Source: DATARH01 sp035534855 (GTDB lineage Bacteria; Pseudomonadota; Alphaproteobacteria; ATCC43930; CGMCC-115725). From it: DNA of 64,000 nucleotides. The stretch lies in the NCBI GenBank assembly GCA_035534855.1, contig DATLRD010000088.1, positions 1-64,000 of the forward strand, written 5' to 3'. A program made the translations under genes and the position numbers. Shown one piece after another: positions 24,619 through 33,111 of the stretch (its first letter is position 1; each line of letters begins with the position of its first letter). The notes beneath the pieces were generated by a model. The model was not told the DNA's origin and did not search any database. It worked only from the letters and a program-made list of their open reading frames with translations.

Positions 24619-25512
24619 CTACGCCATAGCCACCGGCCGCACCGGGCAGCCGGTAGCACCCTTGAACTTGGTGGCCAGCAGGATGAAGCAGAAGCTGGTC
24701 AGCCGGTCGCGGGCCAGTTCGTCGAGCGCCAGGTTCTCGATCAGGTGCACCCCGGCCTCCGCCAGCACGTGCTGGTGCACCGGCAGCATCTGGCTGCGGT
24801 CGGGGTTGGGCAATACCTCGACCGCCATGTTGTCGCAGCCGATCGCGACCACGTCCTGCCGGGTCAGCCAGCGCGCCGCCGGCACGTCGATGCCCGGCTC
24901 GCCTTCGAGGTAGCGGGCGTTGTCGACGCCGAAATAACGGCCCCAGCCGGTGCGGATCAGCACGATGTCGCCGGCTTCGATCGCCACCCCGGCGCGCTCG
25001 GCGGTGCGGGCGAGGTCGTCGGGGGTGACGACGCGGCCCGGGTTGAGATGCGGCCCCCCGTCCATCCCCGATACGTCGAGCAGCACGCCGCGGGAGACGA
25101 GCGGTGGCATGTGCTCGATGCCGAGCCGGTCGAGCCCCCAATCGGTCACAACCTCTGCGGCGCTGAGACCGTTATAAAGGTGATCGCCGATCGAGAAATG
25201 GCCGAGCGCGTCGATATGGGTGCCGACATGCATTGTCATCTCGGCGCGCTCGACATTCGAGCCGGCGTCGTTGGTCGCGCCGATCTTGCGGCGCCGTTTG
25301 ATCGAATCGCGCCACGACGCCCAGATCGACAACAGGAACGGGGTCTGGTTCGGTGCCATATAGGGCGCGCCGGCATCGATCTCGTGACTGACGTCGTAGA
25401 CCCGTCCGTCGCGCACCAGGCGCAGCGCGGCGAGCCGCTTTTCCGCGGTCAGCAGGTTGGCGGCGCCGATCTGGTCGGCCGGGCCCCAGCGGGAATGATC
25501 GTGGATGGACAT
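24619..25512 (-). CDS. Cyclase-family (KynB-like) metal-dependent hydrolase
   Basis: A 297-residue member of the cyclase/arylformamidase superfamily. The metal-binding motif is HVGTHIDALGHF, with a further His and acidic residues downstream (IVLIRTGWGRYF, then MLPVHQHVLAEAGVHLIENL). Relatives hydrolyse formamides or lactone-like bonds; the longer form here resembles uncharacterised cyclases of aromatic or isatin-type degradation rather than KynB itself. A strong GAGGAGG precedes the ATG. Its promoter region contains a dispersed repeat. Confidence 0.85.
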   Translation of the reverse strand: MSIHDHSRWGPADQIGAANLLTAEKRLAALRLVRDGRVYDVSHEIDAGAPYMAPNQTPFLLSIWASWRDSIKRRRKIGATNDAGSNVERAEMTMHVGTHIDALGHFSIGDHLYNGLSAAEVVTDWGLDRLGIEHMPPLVSRGVLLDVSGMDGGPHLNPGRVVTPDDLARTAERAGVAIEAGDIVLIRTGWGRYFGVDNARYLEGEPGIDVPAARWLTRQDVVAIGCDNMAVEVLPNPDRSQMLPVHQHVLAEAGVHLIENLALDELARDRLTSFCFILLATKFKGATGCPVRPVAMA

Positions 25513-25530
25513 ACCTTCAGCCTCCTCGTT

Positions 25531-25614
25531 GTCATCGCGGGGGAGTGGAGCGACGCGGCGATCTCGACCCGCAATGGTTCCGCACGAAATCGCTTCGGTG
25601 CGCTCGCAAATGAC
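25531..25614. repeat. Dispersed intergenic repeat (type B)
   Basis: An imperfect inverted repeat from GTCATCGCGGGGGAGTGGAG to TGCGCTCGCAAATGAC. Sequences of this kind (GTCAT-GCGAG ends, GCGAT near the middle) are common small dispersed repeats in alphaproteobacteria. A half copy occurs at 34845. Confidence 0.6.
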
Positions 25615-25619
25615 GGTGG

Positions 25620-26660
25620 TCAGTCCAACTTATACACCCGCCGGGCGGTGCCGCTGTAAAGTGCCGCCTTCTCGTCGGCCGAGCAGCCGGCGGTGATACG
25701 CTTGAACGCGTTCCACAGCGTCGCGTATCCCGTACCCATCTTGTCGACCGGGAAGTTGCTTTCGAAATTGCAGCGCCCAGCACCGAACAGCTCGATGCAG
25801 GTCTCGACATAGGGGTGCCACGCCGCGGCCCATTCGGTGGAATTGGGGGGCGCCGGCCGGTCGCGGAACTCGAGTGCGGCGCCCCGGTTGAGCATGCCGC
25901 CGAGCTTGACGCCGACATTGGGGCAGCCCGCCAGCTCGGTCATGCTGGCGCGCCAGATAGCGAGGATTTCGTCCTTGCGGTTTGCATAGGCGCCGTAGCT
26001 GAGCACGCCGCCGACATGGCACATCACGATAGTTGCCTCCGGCACCGCGCGGGCCAGCGCGGCGACCTCGCCGAGCTGCGGGTGGTAGCACCACGCATCG
26101 AAGCTGAGGTCGTGCGCCGCCAGCCGCTTGAGCCCGGCGCGAAAGTCGGCGCGTTCGTATAGGTGCGGCTGCATGTCGGCGGCGCTGTTGCCGATCACCG
26201 GGTCGGGATCGTGGCCGGCGGAGTGGCGAATGCCCTTGAAGCGGCCGCCGCCGGCGCGCAGCTGGGCTTCGATCACCGGTTCCACCCGGTCGCCGAGCGT
26301 CAGGTCGATCGCACCGACGATACCCTGCGCGATCTTGGTCTTGCCGTAACCGCCGCTCGCGCTCATCGCTGCGAGCCCGGCGACGAACTCGGTCTCGCCG
26401 ACCGAGCGCAGCTCCGCCGGCCCGTCGGCGCGGTACATCGAGTGACATTCCTCGAACACGGTCGCGACGATGTTGTGCCCGCTGTTGAGGTCGGTGAGCA
26501 ACTCGTCGAGCAGATACGTATGACCGCCGCGTACCCAGAGGTGGTGGTGCGTGTCGATGATTGGCAGCTCGGGTTCGAGGATCGGCTCCTTTTCCTGCTT
26601 GGCGAGCCACGCCTCGTCGGGCGGAAAGATGCGGCCGAACCGGTGGGTCGCGGAGTTCAT
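25620..26660 (-). CDS. Amidohydrolase-2 family protein (lactonase/decarboxylase type)
   Basis: A 346-residue TIM-barrel metal hydrolase. The first metal-binding block is LPIIDTHHHLWV; later ones are GIRHSAGHDPDP, the strand TIVMCHVGGVLSYG and the terminal NFESNFPVDK with the conserved Asp. This resembles 2-pyrone-4,6-dicarboxylate lactonase-like and other amidohydrolase-2 proteins of aromatic degradation; the exact reaction is unknown. It follows a small 69-residue gene by 34 bases, suggesting one transcript. Confidence 0.85.
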   Translation of the reverse strand: MNSATHRFGRIFPPDEAWLAKQEKEPILEPELPIIDTHHHLWVRGGHTYLLDELLTDLNSGHNIVATVFEECHSMYRADGPAELRSVGETEFVAGLAAMSASGGYGKTKIAQGIVGAIDLTLGDRVEPVIEAQLRAGGGRFKGIRHSAGHDPDPVIGNSAADMQPHLYERADFRAGLKRLAAHDLSFDAWCYHPQLGEVAALARAVPEATIVMCHVGGVLSYGAYANRKDEILAIWRASMTELAGCPNVGVKLGGMLNRGAALEFRDRPAPPNSTEWAAAWHPYVETCIELFGAGRCNFESNFPVDKMGTGYATLWNAFKRITAGCSADEKAALYSGTARRVYKLD

Positions 26661-26694
26661 CGCAATTTCTCCCTCGCGTGCGTCTCAGCCCCGT

Positions 26695-26904
26695 TCACTC
26701 GAAGATCGTCGGGACCCAGTGCGGTGGGGCGCCTTCGGCGCGGGCGCGGTAGCGCTCGTCGATCGTGCCGAGGCCGCGGCCAAGCGCCCGCGCCTCGACC
26801 TCCTCGGCGCGGCCGGAAAGCTCGGGTTCGCCGCGCTCGCCGCGCAATTCCTTCATACGCTGGCGGATCGCTTCGAAATCGTTGGCGGCGCGGAGTCTTA
26901 TCAT
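26695..26904 (-). CDS. Small conserved-looking hypothetical protein
   Basis: A 69-residue protein starting MIRLRAANDFEAIRQRMKEL, rich in charged residues and probably helical in its first half. The ATG at 26904 is chosen over a longer frame because the N terminus there looks structured. No function is recognised. It sits immediately before the amidohydrolase and divergent from the molybdenum hydroxylase gene. Confidence 0.55.
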   Translation of the reverse strand: MIRLRAANDFEAIRQRMKELRGERGEPELSGRAEEVEARALGRGLGTIDERYRARAEGAPPHWVPTIFE

Positions 26905-27046
26905 ACGCCAAAGGATGCCGGCGCCGGCCGATTTCGACAACACTGCACTGATTCAGGCCACCGCGGCTTTCGCAGCGACGACGAGGAAGCGGTCGCGCCG
27001 CGCAACATCGGCTATGGTGGTGCGTCGGCCGCGGGGAGAGATCGGG

Positions 27047-29365
27047 ATGGGTGAGTTTGCTCTGGGTCAGCCGGTTCCACGTTTCGAAGACCCGCGCCTC
27101 ATTCGCGGTGGCGGCCGCTATGTCGACGACGTACGGCTGCCGCACACGGCATACGGCTATGTGCTGCGCTCGCCGCACGCGCACGCCCGCATCCAGTCGA
27201 TCGACACCAGCGCAGCAAAGGCGGCGCCGGGCGTGCTGGTGGTGCTGACCGCGGCGGATTGGACGGCATCAGGGTGGAACGACCTGCCGACGCCCGGCGG
27301 GTTGAAGCGTCGAGGCGGTCAGCCTGCCGGCAAAATTCGCTTTCCGCCGCTGACCGGCGACAAGGTGCGGTGGGTCGGCGATTACGTCGCGTTTGTCGTC
27401 GCCGAGACGCTGGCCCAGGCGCAGGATGCGGCTGAATTGATTGCGGTCGAGTACGAGCCGCTGCCCTCGGTCACCTCGACCGCGGGCGCCGCCGCGCCGA
27501 GCGCGCCGCTGGTGTGGGACGACCGCCCGGACAACGTCTGCTTTGTGCATCCCGAAGGGAACCGCGAGGCGACCGAGGCGGCGCTCGCCCGCGCCGACCG
27601 CATCGTCAAACGCCGGTTCGTGATCAACCGCGTCACTGCGGCGGCGATGGAGCCGCGCGGCGCGCTCGCCGACTACAACCCGGCCGAGGACCGCTACACG
27701 ATCTACAGCGTGCTGCAGCGCGCGCACGGCTATCGCTCGGACCTCGCCAGCATCATGAAGGTGCCGGAGAGCAAGGTGCGGGTCATCGCGGGCGATATCG
27801 GCGGCAGCTTCGGGATGAAATCGGCGGTCTACAACGAGGTCGCGCTGGTAACGCTGGCTTCGAAAATGCTGGGCCGCCCGGTCAAATGGACCAGCACCCG
27901 GTCCGAGGCGTTTCTCAGCGATGCGCAGGCGCGCGACCACGTAACTGAGGCCGAGCTGGCACTCGATAAGGACGGGCATTTCCTCGGCTTTCGGGTCAAG
28001 GTGACGGCGGCGGTCGGCGCCTACGCGCAGGTCGGCTCCAACGTGTTTGTGATGAACCTCGGGACGTTGGCCGGAGTCTACCGCACCCCGGCGGTTTTTG
28101 CTGAGGTCACCGCGGTGTTTTCCAACACCAATCCGATGCGGCCCTATCGCGGCAACGGCCGGCCCGAATTTGCCTATGTCATAGAGCGCATGGTCGATGA
28201 GGCCGCCGCGGAAATCGGCATTGATCCGGTCGAATTGCGCCGGCGGAATATGATTCCGCCCGAGGCGATGCCGTTCAATTCGGGGCTGACCTTCACCTAC
28301 GATTGCGGCGAATTCGCCAAGAACCTCGACCTCGCGCTGAAGCTTGCCGATTTCGCCGGGTTCGAGGCGCGCCGGGCCGAGGCGAAAGCGCGCGGCAAAC
28401 TGCGCGGGATCGGCCTGTCCAACACGATCGAGCGCGCCGCCGCCGGCGGGTTCGAGGCGGCCGAGGTGCGCTTTGACAAGGGTGGCACGGTGACGCTGCT
28501 GTCGGGCTCGATCACCCAGGGCATGGGGCATGAGACCGTGTACAAGCAGCTCCTGTGCGACCGGCTCGGCATCCACCCCGACCAGGTGACGTACATCCAG
28601 GGGGATACCGACAAGGTGGCGATCGGCGAGGGCACCGGTGGGTCGCGCTCGGCGGCGCTCGGCGGCTCGGCGGTGATGATGGCGACCGAGAAGATCGTCA
28701 CCAAGGCGACCGCGATCGCCGCGCACCTGCTCAGTGCCGCGCCCGACGAGGTGCGGTTCGAAGACGGCTTGTTCACCGCGCCGCGCTCGAACCGGGCGCT
28801 GAGCCTCGGCGACATCGCCGGCGAGGCGTGGGTGCCGTCGAGCCTGCCGCCCGACATGGAGCCGGGGCTGATTTCGCAGGCGTCGTACAGCGCCAAGGAG
28901 CAGAATTTTCCCAACGGCTGCCACATCTGCGAGGTCGAGATCGACCCCGAGACCGGCGTGGTCGAGATCGTGCGCTATTCAGTCGTCGACGATGTCGGCA
29001 CGGTGATGAACCCGCTGCTGCTCGAAGGCCAGATCATCGGCGGGATCGCCCAGGGCGTCGGGCAGATCCTGATGGAGGACATCCGCTTCGATCCGGAAAG
29101 CGGCCAGTTGTTGAGCGGCAGCTTCATGGATTACGCGATGCCGCGCGCCGACAATTTTTCGCCGATCCACTGCGAGAGCAATCCTGTTCCGACCAAGACT
29201 AACCCGCTCGGCGTCAAGGGTGCGGGCGAGGCCGGCGCGGTGGGTGCGATGCCGGCGGTCGGCAACGCGCTGGTCGATGCGCTGAAGCCGGTTGGCGTTT
29301 CCGCGGTGCCGATGCCGGCAACGCCCGAGCGGCTCTGGCGTGCGATCCACGAGGCACGGAATTAG
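27047..29365 (+). CDS. Xanthine dehydrogenase/aldehyde oxidase-type molybdopterin subunit
   Basis: A 772-residue large subunit of the molybdenum hydroxylase family (CoxL/CutL-like). N-terminal PRFEDPRLIRGGGRYVDDV is typical. Molybdopterin-binding loops include IAGDIGGSFGMKSAVYNE and MRPYRGNGRPEFAYVIERM, which is the form II AYRGAGR type rather than true CO dehydrogenase AYXCSFR. The catalytic Glu is in GVKGAGEAGAVGAMPA. Small (2Fe-2S) and medium (FAD) subunit genes are not next to it, so it must use partners encoded elsewhere. It probably hydroxylates an aldehyde or N-heterocycle. Confidence 0.9.
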   Translation: MGEFALGQPVPRFEDPRLIRGGGRYVDDVRLPHTAYGYVLRSPHAHARIQSIDTSAAKAAPGVLVVLTAADWTASGWNDLPTPGGLKRRGGQPAGKIRFPPLTGDKVRWVGDYVAFVVAETLAQAQDAAELIAVEYEPLPSVTSTAGAAAPSAPLVWDDRPDNVCFVHPEGNREATEAALARADRIVKRRFVINRVTAAAMEPRGALADYNPAEDRYTIYSVLQRAHGYRSDLASIMKVPESKVRVIAGDIGGSFGMKSAVYNEVALVTLASKMLGRPVKWTSTRSEAFLSDAQARDHVTEAELALDKDGHFLGFRVKVTAAVGAYAQVGSNVFVMNLGTLAGVYRTPAVFAEVTAVFSNTNPMRPYRGNGRPEFAYVIERMVDEAAAEIGIDPVELRRRNMIPPEAMPFNSGLTFTYDCGEFAKNLDLALKLADFAGFEARRAEAKARGKLRGIGLSNTIERAAAGGFEAAEVRFDKGGTVTLLSGSITQGMGHETVYKQLLCDRLGIHPDQVTYIQGDTDKVAIGEGTGGSRSAALGGSAVMMATEKIVTKATAIAAHLLSAAPDEVRFEDGLFTAPRSNRALSLGDIAGEAWVPSSLPPDMEPGLISQASYSAKEQNFPNGCHICEVEIDPETGVVEIVRYSVVDDVGTVMNPLLLEGQIIGGIAQGVGQILMEDIRFDPESGQLLSGSFMDYAMPRADNFSPIHCESNPVPTKTNPLGVKGAGEAGAVGAMPAVGNALVDALKPVGVSAVPMPATPERLWRAIHEARN

Positions 29366-29379
29366 CCGGAGCGGCGCGG

Positions 29380-29491
29380 TGCGTCCTTCGAGACGCGGGC
29401 ACCGCCCGCTCCTCAGGATGAGGTAAGCCTTAATGCCATGCACAAATCCTCCTCATCCTGAGGAGGCGCGGAGCGCCGTCTCGAAGGACGC
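29380..29491. repeat. Dispersed long inverted repeat (type C)
   Basis: The ends TGCGTCCTTCGAGACG and GTCTCGAAGGACGC are inverted copies, as are the inner GCTCCTCAGGATGAGG and CCTCATCCTGAGGAGG. The whole could fold into a long hairpin. It matches a repeat type widespread in alphaproteobacteria and may terminate the molybdenum hydroxylase transcript. Confidence 0.65.
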
Positions 29492-29529
29492 GGCACGGCT
29501 CTGCAAATCATCGATTTGGTAGCGACCGC

Positions 29530-30435
29530 TTGAAACCGGGCGTCGTTTCCGCCGGAGCCGATCGCGCGATCGTCCGGCTCGCCTCGGGCGAGTACCTCGC
29601 GGTCGACCCGAACACGGTCGACGCGATCAATTACCTCGTCGGCCGCCCGGTCGAGCCGCATATCGCGTTCGTGTTCCGGTGCTTTCTGCACCCGCATGCG
29701 GTGGTGCTCGATATCGGCGCCAATTTCGGCCTCTACACCGCGATTACCGCCGGGGTCATCCGCACTACCGGGCGGCTCTTCGCGTTCGAGGGCAACCCGC
29801 ACACCTTCGCGTATCTCAACCGCACGCTTTACGCCAACGGGGTCATCAACAACCCCAACATCGCGATTGTCAACCGGCTGGTGTCGCACCAATGCGGTCG
29901 CGGCACGCTCAATTTCCTCGACCGCAACCTCGCCACCGCGACGATGAGCGATCTCGTGATCAACCCGGTCGACCTCGACCGCTGGGGCATGGAATTGCGC
30001 TCGGTCGAGGTCGAGATGACGACGATCGATGCGTTCCTGCCCGACGACCTGGCGGTCGACCTGGTCAAGATCGATGTCGAGGGTCACGAGCCCTACGTGC
30101 TGATGGGTATGGAGCAAACGATCGCGCGCTCGCCGAACCTGCGCATCGTGATCGAATACATCGACGCGCTGTTGGCAGAGACCACCGGTGCGGTGGCGTT
30201 TGCCGACTACATCCGCGGCCTCGGGCTTCACATCTGCGAGATCGGCAAGGATTGGCGGCTGCGGCCGTGTCCACCGGGCGTACCGCTCCCGGGCAACACC
30301 TACCTGCTGCTGACCCGCACGCCCGAGGCCGATATCGCCTCGGTCGCGCGGCGGCGGTTTTACCCGCGCGCCGAGCTCAAGCGCTTTCTTCAGCGCCTTT
30401 CGGTGGGTATCGGCGAGTTGGGCCATCGGCTGTAG
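29530..30435 (+). CDS. FkbM-family methyltransferase
   Basis: A 301-residue SAM-dependent methyltransferase. Motif I is VVLDIGANFGLYTAI, then GRLFAFEGNPHTFAYL, and the FkbM signature DLVKIDVEGHEPYVLMGM with LRIVIEYID. The longest form starts at a TTG (29530) without a ribosome-binding site, and no in-frame ATG lies nearby, so the start is uncertain. The acceptor is unknown. It stands alone between a repeat and a terminator palindrome that includes its stop codon. Confidence 0.85.
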   Translation: MKPGVVSAGADRAIVRLASGEYLAVDPNTVDAINYLVGRPVEPHIAFVFRCFLHPHAVVLDIGANFGLYTAITAGVIRTTGRLFAFEGNPHTFAYLNRTLYANGVINNPNIAIVNRLVSHQCGRGTLNFLDRNLATATMSDLVINPVDLDRWGMELRSVEVEMTTIDAFLPDDLAVDLVKIDVEGHEPYVLMGMEQTIARSPNLRIVIEYIDALLAETTGAVAFADYIRGLGLHICEIGKDWRLRPCPPGVPLPGNTYLLLTRTPEADIASVARRRFYPRAELKRFLQRLSVGIGELGHRL

Positions 30436-30455
30436 CCGCCGCGGCGGCTACAGCC
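30428..30455. terminator. 28-bp perfect palindrome, bidirectional terminator
   Basis: GGCTGTAGCCGCC and its exact complement GGCGGCTACAGCC flank a central GC, covering the last codons and stop of the FkbM gene and ending 11 bases from the end of the convergent amidohydrolase gene. It would form a strong hairpin in transcripts from either side. A weak T-rich stretch (GTTTATT) follows on the plus side. Confidence 0.7.
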
Positions 30456-30465
30456 GGCCCTGGGT

Positions 30466-31701
30466 TTATTCGGCCGCGGCGCCCTGGCGCGGCTCGCGGC
30501 TCAGCGAGGCGGCCGGGGTCGGGATCGCATAGAGGCGGGCGCAATTGTCCCACAGGATCTTGCGCCGCGCCGCGTCGCCGAGCTCAAGACCCAGGAACTG
30601 CTCGATCGCCTCGGGGAAGGCGCCGTCGGAATGCGGATAGTCGCTCGACACCACGAAATATTCCGGCCCCATCTGGTTGACCACCTCGACCGCCGGTTCC
30701 TCGTCGACATCGAGCGCGATGTAGCATTGCCGCTTGAAGTATTCGCTCGGTGCCATCGACAGCTGGCGCTCGCAGCCGGGGCCGAACTTCTCCCACTGGT
30801 CGTCGAGCCGCCACAGCCACCAATACAGCCAGCCGGCGGTGCCTTCGAGAAAGGCGCAGCGCAGTTTGGGATGCCGCTCGAGCACGCCGCCGGTGGTCAT
30901 GCTGGCGAGCGCGCCCATCAACTCGACCGGGTTGCGGATCGCGTGGGCGATCGGGTGGAAATTGGCGTGGCCGACATAGCGCCGCCCGGCGTCGTCTTTC
31001 AGCGCCGTGTTGCCGGTCGGGTGGAAGCCGATCGGCACGTCGAGTTCTTCGAGCGCATTCCATAGCGGCTCGACCGCGTCGTCGTGCAGGTGCTGGCCGT
31101 TGATCGGGTTCGGCGTGCCGATCACCGCGACGGCGCCGAGCTCCTTGACCGCGCGCTTCGCCTCTTCGGCCGCCAATTTGACGTCATGCATCGCCAGTTG
31201 CGCCGCAAACTTGAGCCGTGTCGGGTCGGTCTTGCGGTAATCGGCGGCCCAGTTGTTATAGGCGCGGGCGAGCGCTGCGGCATAATCGGGCGCGAGGTCG
31301 TCGTGGCACAGAATCTGGCGGCCGCGGGTGCCGTACATCACCGCGACATCGACGCCTTCAATGTCCATCGCGGTCAGCGTCGACGGCGCGTCATAACCAT
31401 TCGCCCGCGCAACGTTGAAATGCGGATGCCGAGACCGGCTGCGGCGGCGCAATTCGCGGCTCGACGCGGTCGCGCCCTGCTGCATGTTGTGCGCCGGGAT
31501 CTGCAACCCTTGCACCTCCATGCCCATGATCGAGTCGGCGTTGCCCCTGTCCTCCTTGTTTTCGGACAGCGTACGGCGCTGGCCGCCAAAGAATACCGGC
31601 GCGTTCGCCTTATGCGACCCCTCGAGATAGCGGGCCCAGAGGTCGTCGGGCTCCATCATATGGAGGTCGCTGTCGAGGATCAGATACCCGTCGCGTGCCA
31701 T
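30466..31701 (-). CDS. Amidohydrolase-2 family protein (ACMSD-like)
   Basis: A 411-residue TIM-barrel metal enzyme. It opens MARDGYLILDSDLHMMEP, with the first metal ligands reduced to DSDLH. Further blocks are DVPIGFHPTGN, the FLEGTAGWLYWWLWRLDDQW segment and FVVSSDYPHSDGAFPEAIEQFL containing the conserved Asp. This pattern is that of the large group of ACMSD-related hydrolases/decarboxylases common in aromatic and xenobiotic catabolism. The reaction is not determinable. It is read toward the FkbM gene. Confidence 0.87.
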   Translation of the reverse strand: MARDGYLILDSDLHMMEPDDLWARYLEGSHKANAPVFFGGQRRTLSENKEDRGNADSIMGMEVQGLQIPAHNMQQGATASSRELRRRSRSRHPHFNVARANGYDAPSTLTAMDIEGVDVAVMYGTRGRQILCHDDLAPDYAAALARAYNNWAADYRKTDPTRLKFAAQLAMHDVKLAAEEAKRAVKELGAVAVIGTPNPINGQHLHDDAVEPLWNALEELDVPIGFHPTGNTALKDDAGRRYVGHANFHPIAHAIRNPVELMGALASMTTGGVLERHPKLRCAFLEGTAGWLYWWLWRLDDQWEKFGPGCERQLSMAPSEYFKRQCYIALDVDEEPAVEVVNQMGPEYFVVSSDYPHSDGAFPEAIEQFLGLELGDAARRKILWDNCARLYAIPTPAASLSREPRQGAAAE

Positions 31702-31791
31702 CTCGTTCCTCCCATCGATGATCTGACGAGATCATACACCCGACCAAGGTAATTGCGACCCTCAGACCCGAACCGTTGAGCACAATGAGGC

Positions 31792-32961
31792 TTACGAGCG
31801 CACGCGGTATTTCTCGACGAAACTCCAGTCGACAGCGAGACCAAAGCCGGGTGCGTCGGAAATCGTCAGGTGCCCGTCGTCGAGGTGCGGGTGGTCGTGG
31901 AACAGGCCGTAGGCCAGCGGGTCGCTTTCCGGCCCGCCATGCGACTCGACCCCCCAGGCGCAGCGCGGCAGGGCCAGCACCAGGTGTGCGTGCAGCTCCG
32001 GCGCGGTATGCGGCGCGACCACGGCGCCGTGCTGCTCGGCGAGCGCGGCGACGCGCAGCGCCTCGGTAAAGCCGGCGGCGCGGGTCGCGTCGAACTGCAC
32101 GTATTTGATGCCGCCGGTGACAATGAAATCGCGCACGGTGAACCGCGTCCACTCGCGTTCGCCATGCGCCAGCGGGATCGGCGAGGCCGCCGCCAGTTTC
32201 GCGAAATCGGCCGGTTGCAGATGCCAGTGAAGCGGCTCTTCGAGCCAGAACACGTCGTGCTCGGCGACCATGTTCGCAAAGTCGATGCAGTCGGGCAGGT
32301 CGTAGGGCGCGTTCATGTCGAGCAGCAACAGCGGGTCGTGACCGATCGCGCGGCGCACCGCGCCGACCCGCGCCGCCTCCATCTCGGGCGAACCGGCGCC
32401 TGTCTTCAACTTGACCGCGCGGTAGCCGTACTCGACGAAAGCCGCCAACTCGCGGCCGTAATCGGCGTCGCTCGCCCCCTTGCGGTAATAGCCCCCGGTC
32501 GCATAGGTGAAAAGCGGCCGGTTTTCGCCGCCGAGCAGCCGATAGACCGGCCAGCCCGCCGCCTTTCCCTTTAGATCCCATAGCGCGATGTCGATGCCGG
32601 CGATCGCCGCCATCACCTGTGCGCGCTCGCCGCGCGGCGTCGGCGGCGGGATCGCCGGGTCGGCGTCGCTCGCATGCGGCACCGAGCCGGGGCGCGGCGT
32701 GGTCAGCGCGAACATCCGGTCCCACACCGCGCTCGTCGCCAGCGCGTCCATGCCGGTGACGTACTCGCCGAGCCGCTTTACCCAGGCGCAGATCTGGGGC
32801 ATCGGCGCACCGTGAATTTCACCGTAGCCGACGAGCCCGTCATCGGTCTTTACCTCGGTCAGGATCACGCTCCACGCCCGGCTCGCTTCGTGCGCGGTCC
32901 ATACCGGCTCGGGCCGCGACACCGAGATCATGTACGTCTCGACCGAGGCGATCTTGGTCAT
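31792..32961 (-). CDS. Enolase-superfamily (mandelate racemase/MLE-like) enzyme
   Basis: A 389-residue metal-dependent enzyme with an N-terminal capping domain and a beta-barrel. Visible catalytic groups: the K-x-K base motif in AVKLKTGAG, metal ligands in LLLDMNAPYD, in FWLEEPL and in AHGEREW, and a His in VVAPHTAPEL. Lys plus His bases place it in the mandelate racemase subgroup, which includes acid-sugar dehydratases. The particular substrate is unknown. It lies upstream of, and in the same direction as, the amidohydrolase, so a joint pathway is plausible. Confidence 0.87.
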   Translation of the reverse strand: MTKIASVETYMISVSRPEPVWTAHEASRAWSVILTEVKTDDGLVGYGEIHGAPMPQICAWVKRLGEYVTGMDALATSAVWDRMFALTTPRPGSVPHASDADPAIPPPTPRGERAQVMAAIAGIDIALWDLKGKAAGWPVYRLLGGENRPLFTYATGGYYRKGASDADYGRELAAFVEYGYRAVKLKTGAGSPEMEAARVGAVRRAIGHDPLLLLDMNAPYDLPDCIDFANMVAEHDVFWLEEPLHWHLQPADFAKLAAASPIPLAHGEREWTRFTVRDFIVTGGIKYVQFDATRAAGFTEALRVAALAEQHGAVVAPHTAPELHAHLVLALPRCAWGVESHGGPESDPLAYGLFHDHPHLDDGHLTISDAPGFGLAVDWSFVEKYRVRS

Positions 32962-33009
32962 ATAGATGTCGCTCCCGTTATTCTCTCAAGCGGTCGTCGC
33001 GGCCAGGCT

Positions 33010-33090
33010 GTCGTCCCGGCGCAGGGCCGGGATCCACCATTCAGACGCTCGGAAAGCAAAAAAATGGGCGCCGGCCTGCGCCGGGATGAC
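33010..33090. repeat. Dispersed inverted-repeat element (type D)
   Basis: The ends GTCGTCCCGGCGCAGG and CCTGCGCCGGGATGAC are inverted copies differing at one position, about 81 bases apart overall, with an A-rich centre (GCAAAAAAATGG). Each end can also fold alone. It resembles REP doublets of alphaproteobacteria and lies between the acyl-CoA ligase and enolase-family genes. Confidence 0.65.
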
Positions 33091-33111
33091 AAAAGATGAG
33101 CACTGTCCCCA

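Noticed and set aside
22373..24913. Very long open frame on the plus strand opposite the LonB-like and EthD genes
   Set aside because: It is the antisense of genes with clear family motifs, is rich in Arg/Ala/His as GC-rich shadows are, and shows no recognisable domain.
29380..29491. Insertion sequence or attachment site at the long inverted repeat
   Set aside because: No transposase or integrase gene, no target duplication seen, and the form fits a common dispersed alphaproteobacterial repeat.
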